From assembly GCF_000422945.1 (NCBI RefSeq), contig NZ_AUHA01000002.1:1426001-1490000 (forward strand): 64,000 nt of DNA, read 5' to 3'. Every line of letters starts with the position of its first letter. Positions within the stretch are counted from its first letter, which is position 1. A program made the translations under genes and the position numbers. The notes under the pieces were generated by a model that saw only the letters and a list, made by a program, of their open reading frames with translations, ran no database searches and was not told where the DNA came from. This DNA comes from Daejeonella oryzae DSM 19973 (GTDB taxonomy: Bacteria > Bacteroidota > Bacteroidia > Sphingobacteriales > Sphingobacteriaceae). Below, one piece after another: positions 7,588 to 15,533 of this stretch.

Positions 7588-9069
7588 TTATTCTAGTTCC
7601 ACAATCCACTGAAACCTGGCGTTGGGATGCGGTCCATTATCGCTGCCCCATCCGGTAACACCATTGAATTGACAAGTTTCTTTGGCACATAAATATAAAA
7701 CTGCATTTTGCCCGGAATCAGTAATCTTAACCTGATCAGTTACATCTATTTCTTCACGAACATCTCCTCCATCAAAACAACCGGTGTTATTGGGATTGAC
7801 CGGTACTGTCACTTTTCGCTTGCCCACAAAGCCCTCATCGTCGGCATGGCCGCTTACCAGAATTACTTTGATGCTTTTAATTTTACCTTTAAAGAATCGC
7901 TTTATTTTTGCTTCCGCTAAAAACCCAATTTTGGTGCTGTTCACGTTATACGTGTGTTCCGTAAAATCATTTATTACTTTATTATCCACATTATACTGAA
8001 ACTCTTGTTTAATGCCGTGGTAAACAGGGATAGTGTCAGAAGGTGTATATTGCCAGAAATCTTTTTTACCGTCAGGGAAATTAGCTCCTGTCCCAACGAA
8101 TCCGTGGTTCCCTATACTAAAACTGACTGCACTAGCGCGATAACCACCATCATCTGGAACATCAGCCTTTTGCTTCCATATATCGCTGACCGGGTTATAT
8201 TCCCAAAAATCCGATGGGGTAGCAAATGAGTTTAAACCGCCTCCAATATAGCCTTTAGCACCAATACCGAATCCGATTGCCGCTTGGCGAGCCTCACCCA
8301 TAAATGCAGCTTTCATGGTCCATTTATCGGTGACCGGATCATATTCCCAGAAATCATTTGTACCGCCAGTTCCGATATATCCTTTATTGAGTATATTAAA
8401 ACCTACTGCTCCACTTCGGAAGCCTCCTCCAAAGTCCGCTTTACGGGTCCATGTATTTGAGCCCGGATCATATTCCCAGAAATCTTTTAATTGAACTGGA
8501 TCTGAGTAACCGGTTCCAACATATCCTTTGTTACCTATTCTAAAACCTACAGCCTGACCACGACCGGTTTGTCCAAAATCAGCTTTCCGGGTCCATATAT
8601 TTGCCCCGGGATCAAATTCCCAGAAATCAGTTTTATATTCGGAATCAGTACTATCGGAATTTAGACCAACACCAGTTACAATATATCCTTTATTGCCTAT
8701 GCTAAAACCTATTGCATTAGCTCGGAGGCCTCCTCCAAAGTCCGCTTTTTGAGACCAGGCTTTAGTGTCAGTGTCATATTCCCAAAAATCCTCGAGAAAT
8801 CCAAAGTTTCTGTCAGAACCTGTTCCAGCACCTGTTCCAATATAACCTTTGTTGCCTATACTAAAGCCCGCGGCATCATCACGGCCTGTTCCTCCAAAAT
8901 CAGCTTTGCGGGTCCAGCTATTCGGACCATTATCTAATTGTGATGCATCCGGGATAAACGACGTCCCGTCCGGTATATTTGTTATTTCTTTTTCACAAGC
9001 GCCCAACGAAAGACAAACTGTTATTAAGATAGTTAAAAAAATGGTTGTCGATAATTTATGTGTTTTCAT
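7588..9069 (-). CDS. Kelch-repeat lipoprotein
   Basis: A 493-residue secreted lipoprotein: signal peptide with lipobox LSLGAC (Cys25), then about six kelch-type blades from residue 50 to 340 built on the repeat (W)TRKADFGG...GFSIGNKGYIGTG...DFWEYDP. The C-terminal part (about 350-493) is a separate beta domain containing SGHADDEGFVGKR and a Cys-containing end, not recognised. It is likely surface-exposed and binds protein or glycan, but no ligand can be named. A DUF4907 gene lies 27 bases upstream on the same strand, and the pair is the cargo of the tRNA-flanked element. Confidence 0.85.
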   Translation of the reverse strand: MKTHKLSTTIFLTILITVCLSLGACEKEITNIPDGTSFIPDASQLDNGPNSWTRKADFGGTGRDDAAGFSIGNKGYIGTGAGTGSDRNFGFLEDFWEYDTDTKAWSQKADFGGGLRANAIGFSIGNKGYIVTGVGLNSDSTDSEYKTDFWEFDPGANIWTRKADFGQTGRGQAVGFRIGNKGYVGTGYSDPVQLKDFWEYDPGSNTWTRKADFGGGFRSGAVGFNILNKGYIGTGGTNDFWEYDPVTDKWTMKAAFMGEARQAAIGFGIGAKGYIGGGLNSFATPSDFWEYNPVSDIWKQKADVPDDGGYRASAVSFSIGNHGFVGTGANFPDGKKDFWQYTPSDTIPVYHGIKQEFQYNVDNKVINDFTEHTYNVNSTKIGFLAEAKIKRFFKGKIKSIKVILVSGHADDEGFVGKRKVTVPVNPNNTGCFDGGDVREEIDVTDQVKITDSGQNAVLYLCAKETCQFNGVTGWGSDNGPHPNARFQWIVELE

Positions 9070-9096
9070 AACTATATTTTTTAAGTTAAAATTTCA

Positions 9097-9468
9097 CTAT
9101 TTAATCACATTCAGGTTTTTCAATTCCTCTTTCGAAACCGTGGGAGGCATTTCCCCTTTTTTTAATTTGCCCATTACTAGCCATGCAACCTTTTCAGCCT
9201 CTGTTTTTGTTAAAAACCCTTTATTGCCGGGTTGGGAAGGCACATTTTGCTGATGAATAAGAATTCTGTTATCTGCATAGATATCATAACCGAAAGTCTT
9301 TTCAGGGGCATTGGTAATTTTATAACTCAGTTTAGAGTTTTTACCAATATTACCCGAAGAGTCAGGCAAAGCAGATTTTGAATTTGAAGTTTGGGAAGCA
9401 TGATCCTGAATACACTGTAAACAGGTAGCAATAAGGAAGAGCATGAAAATAAAAAATAGAGACTTCAT
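9097..9468 (-). CDS. DUF4907-like lipoprotein
   Basis: A 123-residue protein with an SpII-type signal (Cys16 or Cys19 in LIATCLQC) and a compact domain: SYKITNAPEKTFGYDIYADN, LIHQQNVPSQPGNKGF, TEAEKVAWLVMGKL and GEMPPTVSKEELKNL. From memory this matches DUF4907, a family often found beside kelch proteins in Bacteroidetes. Function unknown. Its stop lies 27 bases before the kelch ATG, so the two are probably one transcript and the products may act together at the cell surface. Confidence 0.75.
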   Translation of the reverse strand: MKSLFFIFMLFLIATCLQCIQDHASQTSNSKSALPDSSGNIGKNSKLSYKITNAPEKTFGYDIYADNRILIHQQNVPSQPGNKGFLTKTEAEKVAWLVMGKLKKGEMPPTVSKEELKNLNVIK

Positions 9469-9480
9469 AAGGGAATAAGT

Positions 9481-9684
9481 TTAATTTTGAAATCTAGTAT
9501 TGCTTTTCTGAAGAGTGGAGGAATAAGGTGGTGCATGTATTGATAGTATCCTATCATTCAGTATACAAAATGATAAAGTAAAAACAAAGGATATGAGCAG
9601 GAAAAACGGGAGCTGAATACTTTGCATACTTGATTCTCCAGGGAAATAAGCCAGAAAACATAAAGGTTTGTAAAATTTTTTCAT
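9481..9684 (-). CDS. Possible small membrane protein, doubtful
   Basis: A 67-codon frame starting at the ATG at 9684 (an upstream in-frame ATG at 9717 is less likely), 12 bases upstream of the DUF4907 gene on the same strand. It has one hydrophobic stretch (PFFLLISFVFTLSFCIL) and nothing else recognisable. It could be a leader gene of the DUF4907-kelch transcript or a chance frame. Confidence 0.25.
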   Translation of the reverse strand: MKKFYKPLCFLAYFPGESSMQSIQLPFFLLISFVFTLSFCILNDRILSIHAPPYSSTLQKSNTRFQN

Positions 9685-9717
9685 AACATAATTTTTAATG
9701 CTTGCTGAAGGAGGCAT

Positions 9718-9997
9718 GCATGCCTTGTTGTAAAAATGGCCTGAAATTTTAACCGGTAGCGGCTCGCTTTATGTAAAAGAATATAATAAATTACCTGTTG
9801 CAATGAGGTATATAATACTCAGGGAAATCTGTAGATGAGCGGAAAACAGTTCTGTTTTCAATGAGTAAAACAGAATAGATAAAAGTTAATGAAAATGCAT
9901 CAGCACTAACTATTTGTGAAATTTGCAATTCCACTTTAATACTTAACTAAATTTAAGCATTTATTTATTTAATATACTTGTATTTTATTCGGGCTAT
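9718..9997. other. AT-rich intergenic stretch inside the tRNA-flanked element
   Basis: No convincing gene on either strand. It probably holds the promoter of the leftward DUF4907-kelch transcript and the right end of the element. Confidence 0.5.
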
Positions 9998-10085
9998 TCA
10001 GAGGGTTCCTGGTTCGAGTCCAGGCTTGGGAGCAAATGATAACCCTTCAAATTAAGTTTGAAGGGTTCTTTGTTTTTAAGGGTTT
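9998..10085 (+). repeat. Right direct repeat (attR-like): displaced 3' half of tRNA-Asn plus terminator
   Basis: Matches 7276-7364. It contains only the 3' anticodon strand, T arm, acceptor strand and terminator of tRNA-Asn, with no 5' half before it, so it cannot be a working tRNA. The terminator AACCCTTCAAA/TTTGAAGGGTT here is a perfect 11-bp stem. It probably represents the original end of the tRNA gene before insertion. Confidence 0.85.
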
Positions 10086-10427
10086 ATCTTTAGCCCTGGA
10101 AAAAAGTAAAATATGACTGTTTAGTTTGCAAATAGTTTGCACAAGCAGGATAGGCTCATGTTTGGATTTCATGATCACTTGTTTAAATACAGATGAAATT
10201 AATTTAAAAGGCATACCCGGGAAATTCAACGATTATCGAAAATGCCTTTTCAATGTTTTCTGTCTATTTAATTACATCAAGAGACCCGAAAGTAATCTTT
10301 GCAGTGGCAATCAAAAGCACATCATTTGGATTATTCTGGATCATACTCATCTCTCTTGAAATTTACACCTATTCAGGCAGATACAATTTGACCAGGAAAT
10401 TATTCGGTATATTCAACAATTACACAG
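10086..10427. other. Gene-free stretch between the tRNA remnant and the cassette array
   Basis: Only short overlapping frames on both strands, none with a plausible product or start context. I see no repeats or mobile-element genes in it. Confidence 0.5.
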
Positions 10428-10470
10428 GCATAACAGTACTCAAGTAAGTGAGTTTTATACTTATGTTAGC
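10428..10470 (+). repeat. attC-like site 1 (short)
   Basis: GCATAACA at 10428 and TGTTAGC ending at 10470 are complementary with one bulge; an inner ACTCA/TGAGT pair closes the loop. The next frame starts 10 bases later. It is much shorter than the others and is the least certain of the set. Confidence 0.4.
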
Positions 10471-10479
10471 ATTGGCGTT

Positions 10480-10689
10480 TTGACAAAGTTTACTCAGACA
10501 GACTTTAAAGAAATTGATTCGCTAAACATAAAAGCGAAATACAAAAGCGACAAATACGAAATGACAATTGAATCTAAAGACGGCATTCAAAATGGGGACG
10601 AAACTTGGCTAAAAACAGGGATAATTAAGCTGACAAATAAAAATGGTGAAACAATTACAAAGCCATTTTATGGAGAATGTGGTTGCTAA
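10480..10689 (+). CDS. Small hypothetical cassette protein
   Basis: A 69-residue frame from a TTG start 10 bases after attC-like site 1 to a TAA 20 bases before site 2. Sequence is hydrophilic with a beta-rich pattern (KYEMTIESKDGIQNG, KTGIIKLTNKNGETIT) and a C-terminal ECGC. No family recognised. No ATG is available upstream in frame, so either TTG is used or the 5' end was lost when the cassette was formed. Confidence 0.45.
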   Translation: MTKFTQTDFKEIDSLNIKAKYKSDKYEMTIESKDGIQNGDETWLKTGIIKLTNKNGETITKPFYGECGC

Positions 10690-10709
10690 TTTGACGAACA
10701 GAAAACCTA

Positions 10710-10843
10710 CCGCTAGCAGCACATTTGCAATAGGCGGGGTTTTGTGCTCTGGAAGAAGCTTTGCGGTTAAGGGAAGCGAAGTGCTCCTGATGAACATTTT
10801 TCCAGAGAGTCCCGCCCATCGCAAATCTGCAACCCGTTAGCGG
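10710..10843 (+). repeat. attC-like site 2
   Basis: Left arm elements CCGCTA, ATTTGC, GGCGGG and CTCTGGAA are mirrored in order by TTCCAGAG, CCCGCC, GCAAAT and TAGCGG on the right. This gives a long imperfect hairpin of about 134 bases with mismatches between the paired blocks, the layout of an attC site. Confidence 0.7.
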
Positions 10844-10995
10844 CAACAATAATCCACGACAACAGTGCCTTATGACAGAAAAGCACCCCGGTAATTGAAC
10901 CAAAACTCCAGAATACATCAATTTATCTAATGGGTTGTCTTTTTAAGTTTAACTTCTTTTAACAATCAACTAAATATTAAAATCGTCAGTTCGTA

Positions 10996-11003
10996 TATCT
11001 TTA
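10996..11003 (+). promoter_or_regulatory. Possible -7 box of the hydrolase-fusion gene
   Basis: TATCTTTA differs from the TAnnTTTG consensus only in the last base and lies 20 bases before the ATG at 11024. No good -33 element is visible. Confidence 0.35.
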
Positions 11004-11023
11004 GCAATTATTATTGAACCTAT

Positions 11024-12715
11024 ATGAAACATATACTGTCAACTGTTTTGTTCGCCCTTTTCATATGCTTTGCTTCCATCGCACAAACAATACGTATTGA
11101 GGGAGAGGTGCTTGACAGCAAAACCCGTCAGCCCATTCCGTACCCTACAATAGGAGTAAAAGGTAAAAGTATTGGCACCGTTGCTGATGAGAAAGGATTA
11201 TTTAATTTCAAGATTAATGAAACAACAATTGTCTCGGACGAATCAATTATTGTTTCATCTATAGGGTATAAGAGTGAAGTTATCTCTTTAGAGAAATTCA
11301 AAGAAGGTAAAATAGTTATCGACCTTACCCCCACAATTAAAGAACTTGAAACTGTCATAATTCAACCAAAAAAATCTAAAAGAAAGATTTTCGGCAGAAC
11401 AGGCAGTAGCACTTTTATGACTGCTAATATGTTTACCGAACGAAATCTTATTGATGATAATTTGGGAAAAGAGCAAGCCCGGATCGTAGATGTTGATAAA
11501 GAATGTTTGATAAGAGATTTTAGTATGTACGTGGTTCTCAACCACTTCAAATCAGTAAAATTTAGACTAAATTTTTACAGTGTAAAAAATGGTGAACCAT
11601 ATCAATTGATTAACGACGATGACATTCTCTTTGATGTTTCTCAAAAAAGCGGATGGGTAAAGGTTGATTTGCGTAAATATGATTTGTTTATAAAAGAACA
11701 TGATAAAATAGCGGTTGCAATTCAGTGGATTAAAAGCATTAAGACAGATAGCACATCCAGAGCATTCAATGTATCTGTCATACCAACACCTTTGCAGTCC
11801 ATGTTTTTTAGAAATAAAAGCCATTTAGTTTGGGAAAAGATATCCCCAGCAAACCTGGCATTTAATATTACGGTTGATAGTTTTAAAGGAAGTAAAAAGG
11901 ATGGTCAGCTAACAGATAAAGATGAACACATAAACGGGAACATCAAAAGCTACTTGCAAATTTCCAAATTTCAGGAAGAGGCTCGCTCTTCAGAATATGG
12001 AAATAATCGAAGCGCCGGAAGATATATAGCCATAAATAATTCAAACATTTACTTTGAAACATATGGGTCGGGAGAACCGCTGTTATTATTGCATGGAAAT
12101 AGTCAATCCATTTCGGCCTTTTATAAGCAAATAGCGGAGTTTGCTAAATACTTTCGGGTTATTGCTGTTGACACCCGAGCTCATGGAAATAGTTCAGATA
12201 CTTCCACACAGATGTTAAGCTATGATGTGTTTGCTAACGACATGAAACAATTTTTAGACTCCTTGCATATCACTCACACCAATATTCTAGGTTGGAGCGA
12301 CGGTGGGAATACAGCATTAATCATGGCAATGAAATATCCTTTATTAATAAAAAGGATGGTTGTTATGGGAGCTGTATTAAGTCCTTCAGGTGTAGAACAG
12401 GCTCTACTTGATAGTATAAAAAGCAACAGTGAGAAGTTAAAAAACAACACCGATAAAAAATCGGAATATCAGTTACGTATTTTATCAATGCTATTAAACG
12501 AACCCCATATCTATGCCGATGACCTAAAATCTATTAAAGCTCGGGTTTTAGTAATGGCAGGAGAAAGAGATATGGTAAAACCACTTCATACTCAGGAGAT
12601 AAAAAATAATATTAAAGATTCTAAGTTGTTTATAGTTCCCGATGCGAGTCATTATGCACCAACTGAAGTTCCCGGACTATTTAATAAAGTAGTAATAGAC
12701 TTTTTAAGAAAATGA
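11024..12715 (+). CDS. CarboxypepD-like regulatory domain fused to alpha/beta hydrolase, exported
   Basis: A 563-residue two-part protein. A signal peptide (MKHILSTVLFALFICFASIAQ) leads to a carboxypeptidase-regulatory-like beta sandwich (residues 22-110: EGEVLDSKTRQPIPYPTIGV, GTVADEKGLFNF), then a region of unknown fold (110-330) with strands typical of TonB-associated surface proteins. The C-terminal part (about 345-563) is an alpha/beta hydrolase: LLLLHGNSQS oxyanion loop, nucleophile elbow GWSDGG (Ser425), acid in GERDMVKP and His in DASHYAP. Substrate unknown; likely an ester. It lies between attC-like sites 2 and 3 and is the largest cassette gene. It has a possible promoter of its own. 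Confidence 0.85.
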   Translation: MKHILSTVLFALFICFASIAQTIRIEGEVLDSKTRQPIPYPTIGVKGKSIGTVADEKGLFNFKINETTIVSDESIIVSSIGYKSEVISLEKFKEGKIVIDLTPTIKELETVIIQPKKSKRKIFGRTGSSTFMTANMFTERNLIDDNLGKEQARIVDVDKECLIRDFSMYVVLNHFKSVKFRLNFYSVKNGEPYQLINDDDILFDVSQKSGWVKVDLRKYDLFIKEHDKIAVAIQWIKSIKTDSTSRAFNVSVIPTPLQSMFFRNKSHLVWEKISPANLAFNITVDSFKGSKKDGQLTDKDEHINGNIKSYLQISKFQEEARSSEYGNNRSAGRYIAINNSNIYFETYGSGEPLLLLHGNSQSISAFYKQIAEFAKYFRVIAVDTRAHGNSSDTSTQMLSYDVFANDMKQFLDSLHITHTNILGWSDGGNTALIMAMKYPLLIKRMVVMGAVLSPSGVEQALLDSIKSNSEKLKNNTDKKSEYQLRILSMLLNEPHIYADDLKSIKARVLVMAGERDMVKPLHTQEIKNNIKDSKLFIVPDASHYAPTEVPGLFNKVVIDFLRK

Positions 12716-12720
12716 AAATT

Positions 12721-12860
12721 GCAGCAGGTAGCACCATGTTTAAATTATACCCGGGTGTGACGTGGTTCTTGTTCTGCACTGCTTTATATCTACATTTATT
12801 TCTTAGGCGACAAAGTGCTTTTTAATCGGGCTCAACGTAAACCTGTAACTGTTAGCAGCC
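12721..12860 (+). repeat. attC-like site 3
   Basis: Begins GCAGCAGGTA and ends GTTAGCAGCC. The left arm TTTAAATTATACCCGGG is opposed by CGGGCTCAACGTAAACC on the right. Closely related to site 5 (14707-14845): both share TTTAAATTATRCCCGGGTG and the block GTGCTTTTTAATCGGGC. Confidence 0.7.
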
Positions 12861-12868
12861 ATACCACC

Positions 12869-13696
12869 ATGACACAAGAAGATTATCAATGGCATATCAA
12901 CTTAGTTAAGGACAGAAACCATGACCTTAACCTGACATTTGAGCAAGCCGAGCAAATTTATAAAATTGAGGAAGATAAAAGTATTTATTCTGAGAAGCAG
13001 TACTTCTCGGCATGGGAAGAAATGGACTATGAACTTTCAACTTTCAAGAAAATATTGAATCCAAAACAATTTGCCACTTTCGAAATAAATATGAAAGAGA
13101 TAGTTGAAAATTATCAACAAAGTCTCATAGAGCAGGACACAGAAAAGCTAATTGAAATTGAATTCAATAAAGCGACAATAAAATATTATGAAGAGCAGTT
13201 TTTGCCAGGTTTTTTTAAAGAACCTTTACTTTATACGTTTCATTGGCTTTCAGCTGACAAAGCAAAAATTGAATTCCTAAAAGCTGAATACAAAAAGTTT
13301 TTAGACGATTCAAGAAAGCGAATACTTATAGAGCATTTTAGACATTACAGAACTTTCAAACCAAATGAACTTGAAGCTTCACTGCTTCAACACAAACTAT
13401 CATATTTATGGCCAGACTATTTGTCTTTCAAAGCAGTGATGGACGAACCGACAAAAGTAATAACTGAATACCTAAAGCAAAAGTTTAAATACGTCATAGA
13501 AAAGTACGATGAATTCATAGCAAAAAAACTAGAAGAATTAATTGTATTTAATAAAGAAAATTCTGACAAATATCATGATGATAGCCATGGAGGTTGGCAT
13601 ACAATAGTTATTGGTCAAACGAACACAGAAGAAGAAGAAAAAGAGTATAGAGCTATGTGTGTATTACTTCTTGATCGAGAAAAGTACGGCTGCTAA
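12869..13696 (+). CDS. Hypothetical cassette protein, 275 aa
   Basis: The ATG at 12869 is chosen: the longer frame from a GTG at 12815 would translate the right arm of attC-like site 3. The protein is soluble, strongly helical and charged, with Glu/Lys-rich stretches (EEDKSIYSEKQYFSAWEEMD, KYVIEKYDEFIAKKLEELI) and a Gly/His patch HDDSHGGWH near the C-terminus. No domain recognised. The TAA stop lies inside the left end (GCTAAC) of the next attC-like site, as in integron cassettes. Confidence 0.75.
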   Translation: MTQEDYQWHINLVKDRNHDLNLTFEQAEQIYKIEEDKSIYSEKQYFSAWEEMDYELSTFKKILNPKQFATFEINMKEIVENYQQSLIEQDTEKLIEIEFNKATIKYYEEQFLPGFFKEPLLYTFHWLSADKAKIEFLKAEYKKFLDDSRKRILIEHFRHYRTFKPNELEASLLQHKLSYLWPDYLSFKAVMDEPTKVITEYLKQKFKYVIEKYDEFIAKKLEELIVFNKENSDKYHDDSHGGWHTIVIGQTNTEEEEKEYRAMCVLLLDREKYGC

Positions 13697-13882
13697 CATG
13701 AGGTTTGCTGCTATGACGGCTTGACGGCAGCTTCAACTATCTATCATCTTCAGCTTCGGCTTGACCGTTTTATAATGGGATTTTGTCCTAAATTTAATCA
13801 TCAAAATTCTAATCAGCTTCAGTTGCCTGGCTGACTTTTTTTTCAAATACCGGCAGAGCAGCAAGCCTTAACCGTTACCTGC
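13688..13882 (+). repeat. attC-like site 4
   Basis: Left arm GGCTGCTAAC...TTTGCTGCTATGACGGC is opposed by CCGGCAGAGCAGCAAGCC...GTTACCTGC. The inner block TTGCTGCT pairs perfectly with AGCAGCAA. It is the longest site, about 195 bases, with a non-pairing middle. Confidence 0.65.
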
Positions 13883-13907
13883 AACTTAATGAAAGTCCTT
13901 ACATATA

Positions 13908-14696
13908 ATGGGAAAATCCATGACATCTGAAGAAATGCAAGTTGAACTCAAGCGAATTAGAGATATCTTGCTTGCAACACTCAACTATCACCTTGAGCAT
14001 TACACAGGGAGCATTGTTTTTGACCAAAGGGACCCTGCCGAAGAGTATTACCTGAAACAAATCGACGAAATAGAGAATGACTTTCAAAAGCTCCGGTTAG
14101 ATGAACTTCAGGAACGATGGAGCCATTTTAAAGAACGACTATCCAGAAGGGTTGATTTAGGGTTTACAAATTATATAAAACAAAAGACCGGATATGATAT
14201 CGACATCTTCGAAGACCTGCGAAAACGTGTTGCCCCTATCATTGCCCAAAACAAAATAGATAATGTAAAAGAGGCTCAGGATGTAAGCAACATTCTCGAG
14301 GTTTATCAAAAAGTAAGCAATAATGACGGTGAGGTCACCACCTTACGGCAACTTCTTAATGAATACAACCAGAAATTCAAAAAACCTACCCTTTCAAAAT
14401 CGCTTGGACGAATTATTAAAAACTTGGAGGAAAAACATTCACCAAACCATAAGCACAGTATATTCATTCAACATAGTGGCAGTGGTGTAAATGCTTTGAC
14501 TACTGTGGTAATCTCTGTCCCGGGAGGATCAGGTCCTATCTATTGTGCAAGAGGAGCAAACTTACCTATTAAAGCATACTGGAAGGATGATTCTACTATT
14601 ATTATTGAAACTAACAAGAATAACATAATCGATCATAAGCATGAACAGGTTAAGAGTTATCAATATATTATTAAAATAGAATATGTTGAGACCTAA
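13908..14696 (+). CDS. Hypothetical cassette protein, 262 aa
   Basis: Starts at ATG 13908 (or the in-frame ATG at 13920). The N-terminal two thirds is helical with likely coiled coil (MTSEEMQVELKRIRDILLAT, DEIENDFQKLRLDELQERW). The C-terminal third is beta-rich (KHSIFIQHSGSGVNALTTVV, then SGPIYCARGANLPIKAYW). No family recognised. It lies 25 bases after site 4 and ends 10 bases before site 5. Confidence 0.72.
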   Translation: MGKSMTSEEMQVELKRIRDILLATLNYHLEHYTGSIVFDQRDPAEEYYLKQIDEIENDFQKLRLDELQERWSHFKERLSRRVDLGFTNYIKQKTGYDIDIFEDLRKRVAPIIAQNKIDNVKEAQDVSNILEVYQKVSNNDGEVTTLRQLLNEYNQKFKKPTLSKSLGRIIKNLEEKHSPNHKHSIFIQHSGSGVNALTTVVISVPGGSGPIYCARGANLPIKAYWKDDSTIIIETNKNNIIDHKHEQVKSYQYIIKIEYVET

Positions 14697-14706
14697 GATA
14701 AGATAG

Positions 14707-14845
14707 GCAGCAGGTTACACAGGATTTAAATTATGCCCGGGTGACGTGAATCTCGTTCCTTTTCTTCTTTTTATTTATTTTGGTGATGGTGACTGGTAAG
14801 TGCTTTTTAATCGGGCACAACTTAAACCCTTAACCTTTAGCAGTC
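14707..14845 (+). repeat. attC-like site 5
   Basis: Begins GCAGCAGGTTA and ends TTTAGCAGTC. The left arm AGGATTTAAATTATGCCCG is opposed by CGGGCACAACTTAAACCC with single-base mismatches spaced along the stem. Homologous to site 3. Confidence 0.72.
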
Positions 14846-14886
14846 ATTATGAAGACGAACAAGTAAAAAACATAACGCTGAAAAAT

Positions 14887-15058
14887 ATGACAAAAACAGA
14901 AATAGCAAAAGCTTTCTCAAATGGAGAATTTGAAAAACAAACAAGTTCATTTCGGATACAGCTGTTTGGACTGTTGTAGAAGAAGATACTTTTATAGGTA
15001 AACAAGCAATCATTGACAATTGTGAGCAAGTCGGTAGTTACTTCCTGTCCGTGACAAC
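14887..15058 (+). pseudogene. NTF2/SnoaL-like fragment, frameshifted
   Basis: From the ATG at 14887 one frame reads MTKTEIAKAFSNGEFEK and then hits TAG at 14977. A second frame continues the sense with SDTAVWTVVEEDTFIGKQAI and ends in SYFLSVTT. Together they look like the first half of an NTF2/SnoaL-like protein (helix, then W and the FIGKQAI turn). A small indel near 14940 breaks the frame and the C-terminal half is missing, replaced by the TrpF-like fragment that follows. Confidence 0.55.
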
Positions 15059-15084
15059 CGCACAACATTATCAACCATTACAGA

Positions 15085-15509
15085 CGAGTAAATACAACGA
15101 CCATTCAAATTGTACACGAGCTGAAAAAAAGTGAGTATGAAATACTTCGTAACGAATTACCAAATGTGAAATTAGTGCAAGTCATTCACGTATTGACGAC
15201 GATTCAGTAAAAGAAGCCATTGAAATTTCAAAGTATGTTGACGCAATTTTATTGGACAGCGGAAACCCAAATTTATCCGTTAAAGAATTGGGTGGAAAAG
15301 GAAGAACACATAATTGGGATTTAAGCCGAGAAATAAGAAACTCAATTTCAATTCCTTTATTTCTTGCAGGTGGACTAAATAAGGACAATGTTCGACAAGC
15401 CATTGAAGCTGTGCAACCTTTTGGACTTGACCATTGCAGTAGCGTTCGGACAGACGGAAAACTTGACCCACAAAAACTAAAAGATTTTTTTAATGCAATT
15501 GACAACTAA
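15085..15509 (+). pseudogene. Phosphoribosylanthranilate-isomerase-like fragment, 5'-truncated and frameshifted
   Basis: One frame gives TTTIQIVHELKKSEYEILR, then LPNVKLVQVIHV. After a one-base shift near 15190 the frame with the stop at 15507 gives DDDSVKEAIEISKYVDAILLD, KELGGKGRTHNWD, FLAGGLNKDNV and PFGLDHCSSVRTDGKLD. These are the C-terminal motifs of TrpF-like TIM barrels (GGxGxxxxW and the phosphate-binding loops). The first third of the barrel is missing, so it is probably inactive. It ends 24 bases before attC-like site 6. Confidence 0.65.
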
Positions 15510-15533
15510 AACAACGGACGAAAAAAGGGCGAA

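Larger units (their letters stand above)
7276..10085. mobile_element. Integrase-less element bounded by tRNA-Asn direct repeats
   Basis: The two copies of the tRNA 3' end lie 2,722 bases apart and enclose a leftward DUF4907-kelch lipoprotein pair and AT-rich DNA. No integrase, relaxase or transposase is encoded between them, so this is either the remnant of a larger island or a passive element mobilised in trans. The right copy has the perfect terminator hairpin and probably represents the original chromosomal 3' end; the left copy would have come with the element and restored the tRNA. Confidence 0.65.

Noticed and set aside
9998-10026. A second tRNA-Asn gene.
   Set aside because: Only the 3' half is present; the D arm, anticodon and 5' acceptor strand are missing.
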